The position numbers and the translations under genes were made by a program. This document shows positions 8,227-16,211 of a DNA stretch of 42,167 bases, piece by piece. The stretch is from NCBI GenBank assembly GCA_947454235.1, contig CANGIY010000027.1, positions 1 through 42,167 on the forward strand, read 5' to 3'. The stretch is from Chitinophagaceae bacterium (GTDB lineage: Bacteria; Bacteroidota; Bacteroidia; Chitinophagales; Chitinophagaceae). Numbering within the stretch: position 1 is the first letter of the stretch; the number at the start of each line of letters is the position of its first letter. The notes under the pieces are model-generated. The model saw only the letters and a program-made list of their open reading frames with translations. It was not told the origin of the DNA and did not search any database.

Positions 8227-8454
8227 CTATGTAACCGCTGATTTCACATTATAATGTGGATTTCCATGCACCCACACATACTGTCGCTCAGTCGCATTTC
8301 GGGAATACACACTTCCCCTGCTGTAATTGCCTGACTTTCGTGACAAAGTAATATCCATTGAGCCGAAGTTTGGGATTTTAGAAAGCGATGCTTCCCAAAT
8401 ATTCATATTGTATGTTACCTGATTGTGGTTCCGTGCGCTGTTCTGAGTTTTCAT
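8227..8454 (-). CDS. Orphan 75-residue protein under an iteron-type promoter
   Basis: I recognise no family. The protein is polar, rich in Asn, Ser and Tyr, with no signal peptide or membrane segment. It begins MKTQNSARNHNQVTYNMNIW. Two things support it as real. A strong terminator lies 19 bp after its stop. A distinctive promoter region upstream (8518-8607) has three ACCG-type half-sites on a 20-bp pitch and a TAACTTGC element, giving a predicted leader of about 57 nt. The same promoter layout recurs at 27.1 kb. The role is unknown. Control by a transcription factor that binds direct repeats is inferred. Confidence 0.55.
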   Translation of the reverse strand: MKTQNSARNHNQVTYNMNIWEASLSKIPNFGSMDITLSRKSGNYSRGSVYSRNATERQYVWVHGNPHYNVKSAVT

Positions 8455-8517
8455 AAAAAAGCTATTTTGAGGTCCTGTAATACAATTTCGTGTTTTTCCC
8501 TGAAATCCTTTCTAGTA

Positions 8518-8607
8518 GCAAGTTACAGCTCATTGACAGGTGCTACCAAATTAACTTCATTAACGGTCGTAAAACTTCACTATCGGTGCTAATTAAGCAC
8601 CATCGGT
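8518..8607 (-). promoter_or_regulatory. Tandem half-site operator and promoter (copy 1)
   Basis: On the minus strand three half-sites start at 8607 (ACCGATGGTG), 8587 (ACCGATAGTGAAG) and 8567 (ACCGTTAATGAAG), each exactly 20 bp apart. The element TAACTTGC (8525 to 8518) starts 42 bp after the last half-site start. The region at 27102-27171 has the same layout. The half-sites resemble the published consensus for LytTR-domain regulators, which also bind direct repeats about two helical turns apart. The regulator itself is not identified. Confidence 0.6.
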
Positions 8608-8657
8608 TGCAAACAGGAACGAAAGGCACCCCGACTTTCGTTCAGCACTCAACCGAT
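8585..8657. promoter_or_regulatory. Palindrome and nested inverted repeat ahead of the LysE-type gene
   Basis: GGTGCT-AATTA-AGCACC (8585-8601) is a perfect 6-bp palindrome arm. It is followed by a nested inverted repeat: outer arms ATCGGTTG (8602-8609) and CAACCGAT (8650-8657), inner arms GAACGAAAG (8617-8625) and CTTTCGTTC (8635-8643). There is no T tail, so it is not a terminator. It could be an operator or a structured leader for the exporter gene at 8684. Confidence 0.45.
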
Positions 8658-8683
8658 AATCTCTAAAAAATGTAATTTGCGAT

Positions 8684-9319
8684 GTGAATACAACTGAAAT
8701 AATTGACGCGGTTAGCAAGGGAATAGGCATAGGGCTTTTTATGGCTGTTTCAGTAGGACCCACCCTGTTTGCTGTCATCAAGTACAGTATTGGAAATAGC
8801 TACAAAGCCGGTATCGCCTTCGTACTTGGAGTTTCAGTTTCAGACATATTATATGTATCGGTCGCTAACTTAGCTGCTTCAGTGCTAATTCGCTTGAATA
8901 GCTATGCAACTAATATTGCTTTTGCAGGTTCGGCAATCTTATTTCTGGTTGGGCTACTGGGATTGGTTAAAAAAATCAAACCCAAACGCCCAAAAACTGA
9001 TGTTCAAATTATATCAGGTGCTCAATACCTAAAAATTGGTGCGGGTGGCTTTATAATAAATACCATCAATCCCGGAGTTATAGTCAGTTGGCTTACAGCG
9101 GTGTCGGCTACAGCGGCGCACAGTGGCAGCTACAGGGCACTACTTTACACCGTTTGCCTTGTACTAATATTATCTATCGACTTTATGAAGGTCTTTTTGG
9201 CTGAACGAATCAGATTAATGCTCACACCCCGAAGAATCATCTACACTCAACGCTTTTCTTCGGCAGTAATCATGGTGCTGGGGCTGTTGCTGTTTTTCTC
9301 TACATTATATAAGCACTAG
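8684..9319 (+). CDS. LysE/RhtB-family amino-acid exporter
   Basis: A 211-residue inner-membrane protein of about six helices. It carries the family's first-helix signature GIGIGLFMAVSVGPTLFAVIK and the second block KAGIAFVLGVSVSDILY. A cytoplasmic basic loop (KKIKPKRPKTD) precedes the block GGFIINTINPGVIVSWL, which corresponds to the usual N-P-x-x-x-x-W motif. The family exports amino acids or related small amines by proton exchange; the substrate cannot be read. The start is GTG at 8684, since the overlapping ATG at 8682 is followed at once by a stop in its frame. The gene converges on the metallo-hydrolase gene with a 3-bp gap. An unusual inverted-repeat region lies upstream. Confidence 0.85.
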   Translation: MNTTEIIDAVSKGIGIGLFMAVSVGPTLFAVIKYSIGNSYKAGIAFVLGVSVSDILYVSVANLAASVLIRLNSYATNIAFAGSAILFLVGLLGLVKKIKPKRPKTDVQIISGAQYLKIGAGGFIINTINPGVIVSWLTAVSATAAHSGSYRALLYTVCLVLILSIDFMKVFLAERIRLMLTPRRIIYTQRFSSAVIMVLGLLLFFSTLYKH

Positions 9320-9322
9320 CCA

Positions 9323-10429
9323 TTACTTTTTCACTTGCTCCCACCAGTTAATCTGTTCACCCGGTTGGTTTAAATCGAGCAACTCCCCTATCATTGGGTG
9401 AACGATTTGTTGTTGCTTTTGTCTGGCTGCTGCAGTAACCCTTCTTATTGGTTCGTCCCAGTCGTGCAGTGAGAGTGCGAACTTACCCCAATGTAGCGGT
9501 AACAGCGTTTTTGCCTTTAAATCATTAGCTGCTTCGACTACTTCTTCCGGCATCATGTGAATGTGTTTCCAGTATTTATTGTACTGACCGCATTCAAGTA
9601 TCGCGAGGTCAAACGGGCCGTATTTGTCGCCGATGGTTTTAAAATGATGGTCATACCCCGAATCGCCACCAATGAAGATTTTCCTGTCACCTGTTTCTAG
9701 CACAATCGAAGTCCATACAGCGGCATTGCGTTTAAAGCTTCTGCCTGAAAAATGGCGTGCCGGAGTAAAATGAAATTTGGCATCGGGGAAAGTTATAGTA
9801 TCACCCCAGTTACCTTCGTGAATCTGACTTGCGGGATATCCCCAATGCTCGAGATGCGCACCCGTGCCTAAGCTGGTCACAATATTTTTTACGCCCCTTT
9901 TAATGAACTTTTTCACTGTATCATAATCCAAGTGATCCCAGTGATCGTGTGTGATAATTAGATAGTCTAGTTCAGGAATTTCATCGACTGTATATACATC
10001 GGTACCCTTGAAAGCAGGTACAGAATTCTTCAAAGGAGATACATTGCCGCTGAAAACTGGATCTACCAAAAGCTTCAATCCATTCACCTGCAAGTAATAG
10101 GAAGAATGGCCAAACCAAACGAGGCAGTCATTATTTGCATTGAGTGCCTTCAAATCTGTTTTTTTACTAGGCATGGGTGCCGGCGGAATCGTATTTTTCC
10201 TGCTAGTGAGGAAGAAATAGTACGATACCTTCAACATATTACCACCTTCGGTGAATGGTGGCGTGTGGCTTTGATTGTTGAATTCGCCCTTAGAGTAATT
10301 CACCGCTGCCTGAATTTTCGTCAATCTGACGCCCGCGGGCATTGCCCCAAACTTTTCTTGCGAAGTATATAATTTATATGCTATAACTACAGCAATTGCC
10401 AGAACTGCAGCTACTATAAGGTAAATCAT
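9323..10429 (-). CDS. Membrane-anchored metallo-beta-lactamase-fold hydrolase (UlaG/NAPE-PLD-like)
   Basis: A 368-residue protein with an N-terminal membrane anchor (IYLIVAAVLAIAVVIAYKLY). The MBL-fold core has the metal-binding signature THDHWDHLDYD (about residues 160-170). Further metal ligands are seen in FTPARHFSGR, GGDSGYDHHF and LLPLHWGKFAL. The block LVWFGHSSYYLQVNGLKLLVDPVFSG and the ARHFSGR region are typical of the branch that includes NAPE-hydrolysing phospholipase D and UlaG lactonases. The likely activity is hydrolysis of a phosphodiester or lactone at the membrane; the substrate is unknown. The gene begins 16 bp after dnaX on the same strand and is probably cotranscribed with it. 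Confidence 0.87.
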   Translation of the reverse strand: MIYLIVAAVLAIAVVIAYKLYTSQEKFGAMPAGVRLTKIQAAVNYSKGEFNNQSHTPPFTEGGNMLKVSYYFFLTSRKNTIPPAPMPSKKTDLKALNANNDCLVWFGHSSYYLQVNGLKLLVDPVFSGNVSPLKNSVPAFKGTDVYTVDEIPELDYLIITHDHWDHLDYDTVKKFIKRGVKNIVTSLGTGAHLEHWGYPASQIHEGNWGDTITFPDAKFHFTPARHFSGRSFKRNAAVWTSIVLETGDRKIFIGGDSGYDHHFKTIGDKYGPFDLAILECGQYNKYWKHIHMMPEEVVEAANDLKAKTLLPLHWGKFALSLHDWDEPIRRVTAAARQKQQQIVHPMIGELLDLNQPGEQINWWEQVKK

Positions 10430-10445
10430 GGAAAATGCTGTTGTT

Positions 10446-12257
10446 TTATAATTCTACTTGTAAATTCATGACTTCGCGCAATTTCGCGATCATTGGGTTT
10501 TTGCGCGCCATTACTTCATAAATTTCACTTTTACTCAACACTCTCACTTTATCGGCTTCACTATCGTCTTTATTCTCTACAATTTTCGTGGTAATACGAA
10601 TCGGATACCCCATTCTTTCGCGGTACAAATCGAGTAAGGCACTTCTGTGCTCACGCGCATAAGAATCGGTAAGTTCAGAAGGAGAAACAATACACACCAA
10701 ATCAGACTCTTCTACTTCCAGCTTCATGGAGAGCAACTGGGCATAAATACTCTGCTTGTTTTCATTAGATATGCGCTGCATGTAATCTTTGAAAATCACA
10801 GTAGCTTCATCGAATGTAAGTGCCTTGCGTTGAGTGTCTTCGTCAATTACAATTCTTTGATCGAGATCTGCCAACAAATTACGACTTAACCTTGCGCCCC
10901 CGCCCATGGAAATTGAAGCCCTGGCGGTTGCAACGGGTGTTGTAGCTTCGGGGTTTGGAAAAGTTGCCGGACTAGCCTGTTGAACAGGTGGTGTAGGTAC
11001 ATGAACCGGAGCAGGTGGAGGTGGTGCAGCAACTACAGGCATTGACGGTGCCTGCGTTTCAACCCTTTTTTGTTCTGCTTGTGGTACCGATGAAAGTGGT
11101 GGAGCTACCCTATCAGAGTTTTTTTTTTCATCGCCCTGTGCGGCGTCACCCAAACCAGTTACGGTTTGCTGTACGTAACACAGCCGAATCAAGCACATTT
11201 CAGTATGAAGGCGCTTGTTATTGGCATTTTTATATTCCAGCTCACATTGATTGATAACGTTGAGCGATGTAAGAATAAATGAAGGAGGACACTGATTGGC
11301 TTTTTCGAAATATACCGGCTTGTGGTCGTTCGGAACGTCAAGCAGTTTCACCATTCTTGAATCTTTACACAGCAACATGTTCCTCAAGTGCTCTGCCATC
11401 CCTTCAATAACCACATTGCCCTCAAAACCTTTTTCCAAAGCCTTATCAAGCATCAATAATGAACCTGCGACATCCTGTGACAACAATAAATCGGTGAGCC
11501 CGAAATAAAAATTAGCATCGAGCAAGTTCAAATGCTCCATTGTAGAGTCGTAGGTCAGCTTACCATCGGTAAAACTGGCAATACGATCGAGCATAGAAAG
11601 GGCATCACGCATACAACCTTCGCTCTTTTGAGCAATTACGTGCAATGCAGCTTCCTGGGCAATCATACTTTCTTTAACCGCAATTGAAGAAAGGTGCCCT
11701 ACGATATCGGCATTGGTAATACGCTTGAACTCAAAAATCTGACAACGCGATAAGATGGTAGGTAATATTTTATGCTTTTCAGTTGTCGCCAAAATAAAAA
11801 TAGCATAAGAAGGCGGCTCTTCAAGCATTTTCAAAAACGCATTGAACGCCGACGCACTTAGCATGTGCACCTCATCAATGATGTATACCTTGTACTTTCC
11901 GTGCTGTGGCGCGAAACGTACCTGGCTTGTGAGCTCTCTAATATCATCAACCGAGTTATTGCTGGCGGCATCCAGTTCAAAAACGTTGAAAGAAGTATTG
12001 TTTTTGAAACCTGTACAAATATCGCAAGTGCCACAAGCCTCCATATCTTCGGTAGGATGCAGGCAATTGATAGTTTTAGCCAAAATACGGGCACAGGTAG
12101 TTTTACCAACACCCCTTGGGCCGCAAAAAAGGAACGCATGTGCTAAATGCTGGTTCTTAATCGCATTCTTTAGTGTTGTGGTAATATGTGCCTGACCCAC
12201 GACTGTATCAAAAGTCTGGGGCCTGTACTTACGTGCTGAAACAATATACTCGCTCAT
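10446..12257 (-). CDS. dnaX: DNA polymerase III subunit gamma/tau
   Basis: ATPase of the sliding-clamp loader and organiser of the replicative polymerase. It is 603 residues. The AAA+ core has Walker A GPRGVGKTT (residues 45-53), a zinc-binding cluster CGTCDIC with an upstream Cys (about residues 64-82), Walker B-type IIDEVHMLS near residue 129 and LSRCQIFEFKRI. Domain III follows to about residue 370. A Pro/Ala-rich linker (PAPVHVPTPP) leads to the tau-specific C-terminal domain. Codons 377-380 (GAA AAA AAA AAC) form a run of ten A at 11119-11128, where a one-base slip of either sign ends translation within five codons. This may yield a gamma-length form of about 381-383 residues. A TACATTTG promoter lies about 60 bp upstream. 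Confidence 0.97.
   Translation of the reverse strand: MSEYIVSARKYRPQTFDTVVGQAHITTTLKNAIKNQHLAHAFLFCGPRGVGKTTCARILAKTINCLHPTEDMEACGTCDICTGFKNNTSFNVFELDAASNNSVDDIRELTSQVRFAPQHGKYKVYIIDEVHMLSASAFNAFLKMLEEPPSYAIFILATTEKHKILPTILSRCQIFEFKRITNADIVGHLSSIAVKESMIAQEAALHVIAQKSEGCMRDALSMLDRIASFTDGKLTYDSTMEHLNLLDANFYFGLTDLLLSQDVAGSLLMLDKALEKGFEGNVVIEGMAEHLRNMLLCKDSRMVKLLDVPNDHKPVYFEKANQCPPSFILTSLNVINQCELEYKNANNKRLHTEMCLIRLCYVQQTVTGLGDAAQGDEKKNSDRVAPPLSSVPQAEQKRVETQAPSMPVVAAPPPPAPVHVPTPPVQQASPATFPNPEATTPVATARASISMGGGARLSRNLLADLDQRIVIDEDTQRKALTFDEATVIFKDYMQRISNENKQSIYAQLLSMKLEVEESDLVCIVSPSELTDSYAREHRSALLDLYRERMGYPIRITTKIVENKDDSEADKVRVLSKSEIYEVMARKNPMIAKLREVMNLQVEL
11119..11128 (-). other. A10 slippage-type run inside dnaX
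   Basis: On the coding (minus) strand ten consecutive A lie within codons E377-N380. One A fewer gives E-K-K-T-L-I-G-stop (TAG at 11105-11107). One A more gives E-K-K-K-L-stop (TGA at 11113-11115). The run is at the junction between the clamp-loader core and the tau-specific part, the place where Thermus dnaX slips on A9. Confidence 0.6.
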
Positions 12258-12315
12258 CTTTGCCTCTATTTCACAGTTGACCGTTTTTTACAAACGGGAA
12301 AGTGGTAAAAACACC

Positions 12316-12323
12316 CAAATGTA
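12316..12323 (-). promoter_or_regulatory. Promoter -7 element TACATTTG for dnaX
   Basis: Exact TAnnTTTG on the minus strand, 58 bp upstream of the dnaX start codon. It would drive dnaX and the downstream hydrolase gene. Confidence 0.45.
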
Positions 12324-12483
12324 GGAAAAAACCAAACCTGAAAACATGGCGCATTCGTGATGTTGGTAAAATGAGGAAATAGTGTTTTCCTATACAAAGA
12401 AACCGGCGTGTCAAAATGAGGTCAAAACTTCAATAAAAGTTAATAATCAATGACTAATAGCATGTACATACATTAAACTCGTG

Positions 12484-12491
12484 TATTTTTG
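12484..12491 (+). promoter_or_regulatory. Promoter -7 element TATTTTTG
   Basis: Exact TAnnTTTG, 24 bp before the ATG at 12516. It overlaps an in-frame upstream TTG at 12489, which rules that TTG out as the start. Confidence 0.6.
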
Positions 12492-12515
12492 CGCCGTCTA
12501 AAACAGGTAATTCGA

Positions 12516-14846
12516 ATGAACATGAAAAAATTTCTTTTTTCATTCTGTAGCATCCTATCATTAACAGCCTCTTCAGGGGTTCATGCACAGAATATTTACA
12601 CTTACGCAGGTATTGCCAGCCCAATGGGTGGTTATACCGGTGATGGCAACTATGCAGTAATGGCACAACTTTCGGGTCCTGCAGGTATTGCAGTAGCACC
12701 TTCGGGGGTTGTTTACATTTGCGACGGCAGGAATGCTGTTGTTAGAAAAGTAAGTACATCAGGTATTATCTCAACTTTTGCAGGAAACGGAACCGCTGGT
12801 TATTCAGGCGATGGTGGTGCAGCGACCGATGCTTCGATCTCCCCTACTGCTGTTGCAGTTGACCGTTCGGGCAATGTGTATGTTGTTGATAACAGGAACA
12901 ATGTAGTAAGGAAAATAGATGGTTCAGGAACTATCAACACCATTGCTGGTGATGGCACAGGTGGTTATACAGGCGACGGTGCTGCTGCATCTGCCGCTGA
13001 ATTGAACCGTCCATCAGGCATAGCGATAGACACGGCAGGTAACATTTTCATTTCTGACAGTCGCAATTTTGTAGTTCGTAAAATCAATACATCAGGTGTC
13101 ATTTCAACATACGCTGGTTCAGGCACTGCAGGTTCAACTGGTGACGGTGGTGCAGCTTCAAGTGCAACATTCAACCGCCCGGGCGCATTGGCTGTAAAAA
13201 CCGACGGTACATTATATGTAGCTGACGGTCAAAGCAATGTTATTCGTGCAATCAGTGCTTCAGGTACTATCAATGCTTTTGCAGGTACTGGTACTGCGGG
13301 TTACAGTGGCGATGGTGCTGCGGCAACTGCTGCCACTCTTTCAAACCCTAACGGTCTGGCTGTCGATGGTTCAGGCAATGTATATGTAGCTGATGGAGTA
13401 AACAATGTTGTGAGAAAAATCAACGGTTCGGGTGTAATCTCAACTTATGCAGGCAACCACAACCCAGGTTATTATGGCGACGGTGGTGCAGCTACATTGG
13501 CGCGCCTTCAAGGTCCAAACTGGGTGGCAGTTGATGCTTCTGCTAACTTGTACATCACCGATGGCGGCAACAACGTTATTCGCAGAGTAGGTGAAGCAGT
13601 TCGTAGTATCACCATTACTACAGCTACCCACGATACTGTTTGTGCTGGTCGTGCTAATGCATTTACAGCAACAGCTTATGCCGACTCTACCCCACACTAT
13701 CAGTGGCAGGTAAATGGTACCAACGTAGGCAGAGATACTTTTTACTATAGCTCAACTTCATTGTTAAGAGGCGATCGCGTTGTTTGTTTCCTTTTAGATT
13801 CGGCTGGTGGTCACCAGTTGGCTATATCTAATGTAATGGCAGTCGATTCAGTTCCGTCGGCAGGTATTATCATTGGTCCAACTACCCTTTGTGTTGGTTC
13901 TATTGCTAATTACCGCGATAGTTCTACTACGGGTATTGCAGGCCCTCCACCTCCGGGTACATGGAGTGTATCAAACACTACTTTGGCTACATTATCAACA
14001 TTCCCTCCCGGACAAGTTACAGCACTTGCGGTAGGTACTGATACTGTTATTTTTACTACAACCAACAGGTGCGGTGTTGCAAGAGCGACTCAAGTAGTTA
14101 CCATTACAGCTAACCCGTATGGCGCTATTACTGGTCCTGACCACGTATGTGCAGGCGCAACAGTTACGTTTACTGATACTCCATCAACAGGTAACTGGGC
14201 TATCAATCCGGCTCGTGGAGGTAACAGTATAGATGCCTCTGGCAATTTCACTGCGGGCTTCCGTCCGGGTGTGGTTTATGTAATGTATGGCGCTCCGGGT
14301 TGTTTTGCGATGGATTCTATTATTGTTGACTCTGCTCCGCGCGTTGCTCCGGTTATGGGTGCTACAACAGTTTGGGTGGGCGCTTCTATAACGCTTACTG
14401 ACATGGCTCCGGGTGGTACTTGGACATCAAGTTCTACTGCAATTGCAACTGTTGACGCATCTGGTAATGTTTATGGTGTTGCAGCAGGTATTGTTACCAT
14501 CTCTTATACTATTACAGGCAGCAATGGTTGTTCAACTACGCGTACACTTGATGTTACTGTAGAAGACCATACGCTTGTAAATAATATTCAAGCTAACAGC
14601 AGTTATGCTGTTGTTCCTAACCCGGCTAGTTCAAATGCGCAAATTGTTTGGAATGGTGTTACTACTGGTACTTTGACTATTACTATCACTGAAGTAACAG
14701 GTAAAGTAGTTGCTACACAAACGGTTCAAACAAACAACCAAAATGGTGCAGCTATCCTCAATACTGATGTATTACACAGCGGTATTTACTTGGTTCAAAT
14801 CAACAATGGTTCATCAGTTGCTACAGTGAAACTGGTGAAAGAATAA
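12516..14846 (+). CDS. NHL-repeat surface protein with type IX sorting domain
   Basis: A 776-residue secreted protein. The signal peptide MNMKKFLFSFCSILSLTASSGVHAQ is followed by six NHL-type repeats of about 56 residues (to about residue 365). Each has a core like GIAVDxxGNVYVxDxxNNVVRKI and a linker such as GTAGYSGDGGAAT, which together form a beta-propeller. Next come Ig-like or bacterial-Ig-type segments (PTTLCVGSIANYRD, PDHVCAGATVTFTD, WTSSSTAIATVDASGNVYGV). The last about 75 residues are a type IX secretion sorting domain: VVPNPASSNAQIVWNG ... TEVTGKVV ... LHSGIYLVQINN ... VKLVKE. The likely role is a surface or extracellular binding protein; the ligand is unknown. Two related proteins lie at 29368 and 42007. 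The start could also be the ATG two codons later (12522). Confidence 0.9.
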   Translation: MNMKKFLFSFCSILSLTASSGVHAQNIYTYAGIASPMGGYTGDGNYAVMAQLSGPAGIAVAPSGVVYICDGRNAVVRKVSTSGIISTFAGNGTAGYSGDGGAATDASISPTAVAVDRSGNVYVVDNRNNVVRKIDGSGTINTIAGDGTGGYTGDGAAASAAELNRPSGIAIDTAGNIFISDSRNFVVRKINTSGVISTYAGSGTAGSTGDGGAASSATFNRPGALAVKTDGTLYVADGQSNVIRAISASGTINAFAGTGTAGYSGDGAAATAATLSNPNGLAVDGSGNVYVADGVNNVVRKINGSGVISTYAGNHNPGYYGDGGAATLARLQGPNWVAVDASANLYITDGGNNVIRRVGEAVRSITITTATHDTVCAGRANAFTATAYADSTPHYQWQVNGTNVGRDTFYYSSTSLLRGDRVVCFLLDSAGGHQLAISNVMAVDSVPSAGIIIGPTTLCVGSIANYRDSSTTGIAGPPPPGTWSVSNTTLATLSTFPPGQVTALAVGTDTVIFTTTNRCGVARATQVVTITANPYGAITGPDHVCAGATVTFTDTPSTGNWAINPARGGNSIDASGNFTAGFRPGVVYVMYGAPGCFAMDSIIVDSAPRVAPVMGATTVWVGASITLTDMAPGGTWTSSSTAIATVDASGNVYGVAAGIVTISYTITGSNGCSTTRTLDVTVEDHTLVNNIQANSSYAVVPNPASSNAQIVWNGVTTGTLTITITEVTGKVVATQTVQTNNQNGAAILNTDVLHSGIYLVQINNGSSVATVKLVKE

Positions 14847-14870
14847 AGGTTTTAAGTTTATAAATCTCCC

Positions 14871-14911
14871 AAAGGGTTCGGTTGCCGTTGCAACCGAACC
14901 CTTTGTTTTAG
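14871..14911 (+). terminator. Intrinsic terminator
   Basis: Perfect 15-bp stem AAAGGGTTCGGTTGC/GCAACCGAACCCTTT with a 4-base loop, then TGTTTTA, 24 bp after the NHL gene's stop. Confidence 0.9.
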
Positions 14912-14951
14912 GGGAAGATGAACGGTGGTAGTTACAACGACTAATGAAGCG

Positions 14952-15190
14952 ATATTATATGTTCGAGATACAGGGCGAAAGCCTTTCGCCCCTACTACTA
15001 TATACTTACACACTGGCGTGGGAGTTAGCGCAGCGCTCTCGTGTCTATAAAAGTGAACGGGACTCTGTCCCGGGCTCAACCATATAATGACACAAACACA
15101 TTGTGCAAAATAACTCGGATGCAATCCGATGAAACTGGTACTGGCAGGTCGCAGCACAAATGGCAACGCCCCAGACCTGCCAGAGGAAAG
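14952..15190 (+). repeat. Multi-hairpin repeat, unit 1
   Basis: A 239-bp unit starting ATATTATATGTTCGAGATAC. It contains five hairpins. H1 is GGGCGAAAGCCTTTCGCCC. H2 is a GGGAG...CTC(C/T)CG stem around TTAGCGCAGCG. H3 is CGGGAC...GTCCCG. H4 is TCGGATGCAATCCGA. H5 is formed by CTGGCAGGTC and GACCTGCCAG. The unit is followed directly by unit 2. Confidence 0.88.
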
Positions 15191-15430
15191 ATATTATATG
15201 TTCGAGATACAGGGCGAATGCCTTTCGCCCCTACTACTATATACTTACACACTGGCGCGGGAGTTAGCGCAGCGCTCCCGTGTCTATAAAGGTGAACGGG
15301 ACTCCTGTCCCGAACTCGACCATATTATGACACAAACACATTGTGCAAAATAACTCGGATGCAATCCGATGAAACTGAAACTGGCAGGTCGCTACGCTCA
15401 CGACAACGCCCCAGACCAGTCAGAGGAGAG
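15191..15430 (+). repeat. Multi-hairpin repeat, unit 2
   Basis: A 240-bp unit, highly similar to unit 1 across its whole length. One-base indels relative to its neighbours (for example GACTCTGTCC in unit 1 against GACTCCTGTCC here) break any common reading frame. H2 and H3 keep their pairing. Confidence 0.88.
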
Positions 15431-15567
15431 ATATTATATGTTCGAGACACAGGGCGAAAGCCTTTCGCCCCTACTACTATATACTTACACACTGGCGCGG
15501 GAGTTAGCGCAGCGCTCCCGTGTCTATAAAAGTGAACGGGACTCCTGTCCCGGGCTCAACCATATTA
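15431..15567 (+). repeat. Multi-hairpin repeat, unit 3 (5' part)
   Basis: Matches the first about 137 bp of the unit (H1 to H3) and then leaves it near CCATATTA. The next about 75 bp carry a different hairpin (CTCGTTTGAAACGAG, about 15587-15601). They end in a fragment CCCCAGACCTGCCAG that resembles the H5 arm of the unit. Confidence 0.85.
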
Positions 15568-15772
15568 AGTAACCACCACCCTGGAACTCGTTTGAAACGA
15601 GCTCCCTAAGGACGGGCGTTTGCAACTCCCCAGACCTGCCAGCGGTATTACCAATGGTTTGTTTTTTTGCATACCTTTATACATATAATCAACTCAAATC
15701 TTTCAAAACGAAACTGTCGCACTTAGCAATCAGCTCAATGTTTTGATACAAACAATGAAATTACACCTGACT

Positions 15773-16207
15773 ATGTCTTTTAGAAAGAAATGCACTTTAA
15801 TCCTCTTTATCCTGTTTGGCTTTATAGCGAATGCCCGCGCACAGGACAAAACGAGTCTGCTGGGGTATTACACCGGGAATGCTAAGGCATTTGGGAGTTT
15901 ATCTCAATACCAAAGTTTTATGGGGCTAGCTAAAGACAGCGTAATAATATCTGAAAACCTCTACGACAATGGCCAATATTATGGCACAATAAAACGTGGT
16001 ACCTGGACTTTGAAAGACAAAAAAATAACTATTGTATGCTCAAATGGAGAAACAATAACTGCAACAATTGAATATTACAAAAACGAAGAAACTGAAAACT
16101 ACGGAGATACGTCTCTTGGTCGACAAATGTTTAGTGCTGTTGACCGAAGATTCTTCGTTAAGATTGGAGACATATATTACACACCCATGGCCATTATAAA
16201 CCCTTAG
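15773..16207 (+). CDS. Small secreted protein, family A (copy 1)
   Basis: About 144 residues. A signal peptide MSFRKKCTLILFILFGFIANARAQ precedes a compact mature domain starting DKTSLLGYYTGN. Conserved blocks shared with copy 2 are LLGYYTGN, YxSFxxLAKDS, SENxYxxGQYY and KxGTW, then I(T)xxxSxGxxI. These suggest a small lipocalin- or META-like beta fold, but this is only an impression. I recognise no family. The start at 15773 is chosen because it aligns with the start of copy 2; an ATG six codons upstream (15755) is possible. It is the first gene of a four-gene operon A-B-A'-B'. A weak promoter-like TACCTTTA lies at 15672. Confidence 0.7.
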   Translation: MSFRKKCTLILFILFGFIANARAQDKTSLLGYYTGNAKAFGSLSQYQSFMGLAKDSVIISENLYDNGQYYGTIKRGTWTLKDKKITIVCSNGETITATIEYYKNEETENYGDTSLGRQMFSAVDRRFFVKIGDIYYTPMAIINP

Positions 16208-16211
16208 TACA

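Noticed and set aside
11858-12195. Frames of about 90-117 codons overlapping dnaX on both strands
   Set aside because: They lie in the highly conserved ATPase core of dnaX and are shadows of it.
14952-15567. CRISPR array
   Set aside because: Units are about 240 bp, contiguous and near-identical throughout, without short repeats separated by unique spacers; no cas genes are present.
15041-15572. Overlapping open frames in the hairpin repeats, with similar peptides such as ARELAQRSRVYK
   Set aside because: Copies are shifted relative to each other by one-base indels (periods of 239 and 240), no frame is conserved across units, and the sequence is explained by paired hairpin arms.
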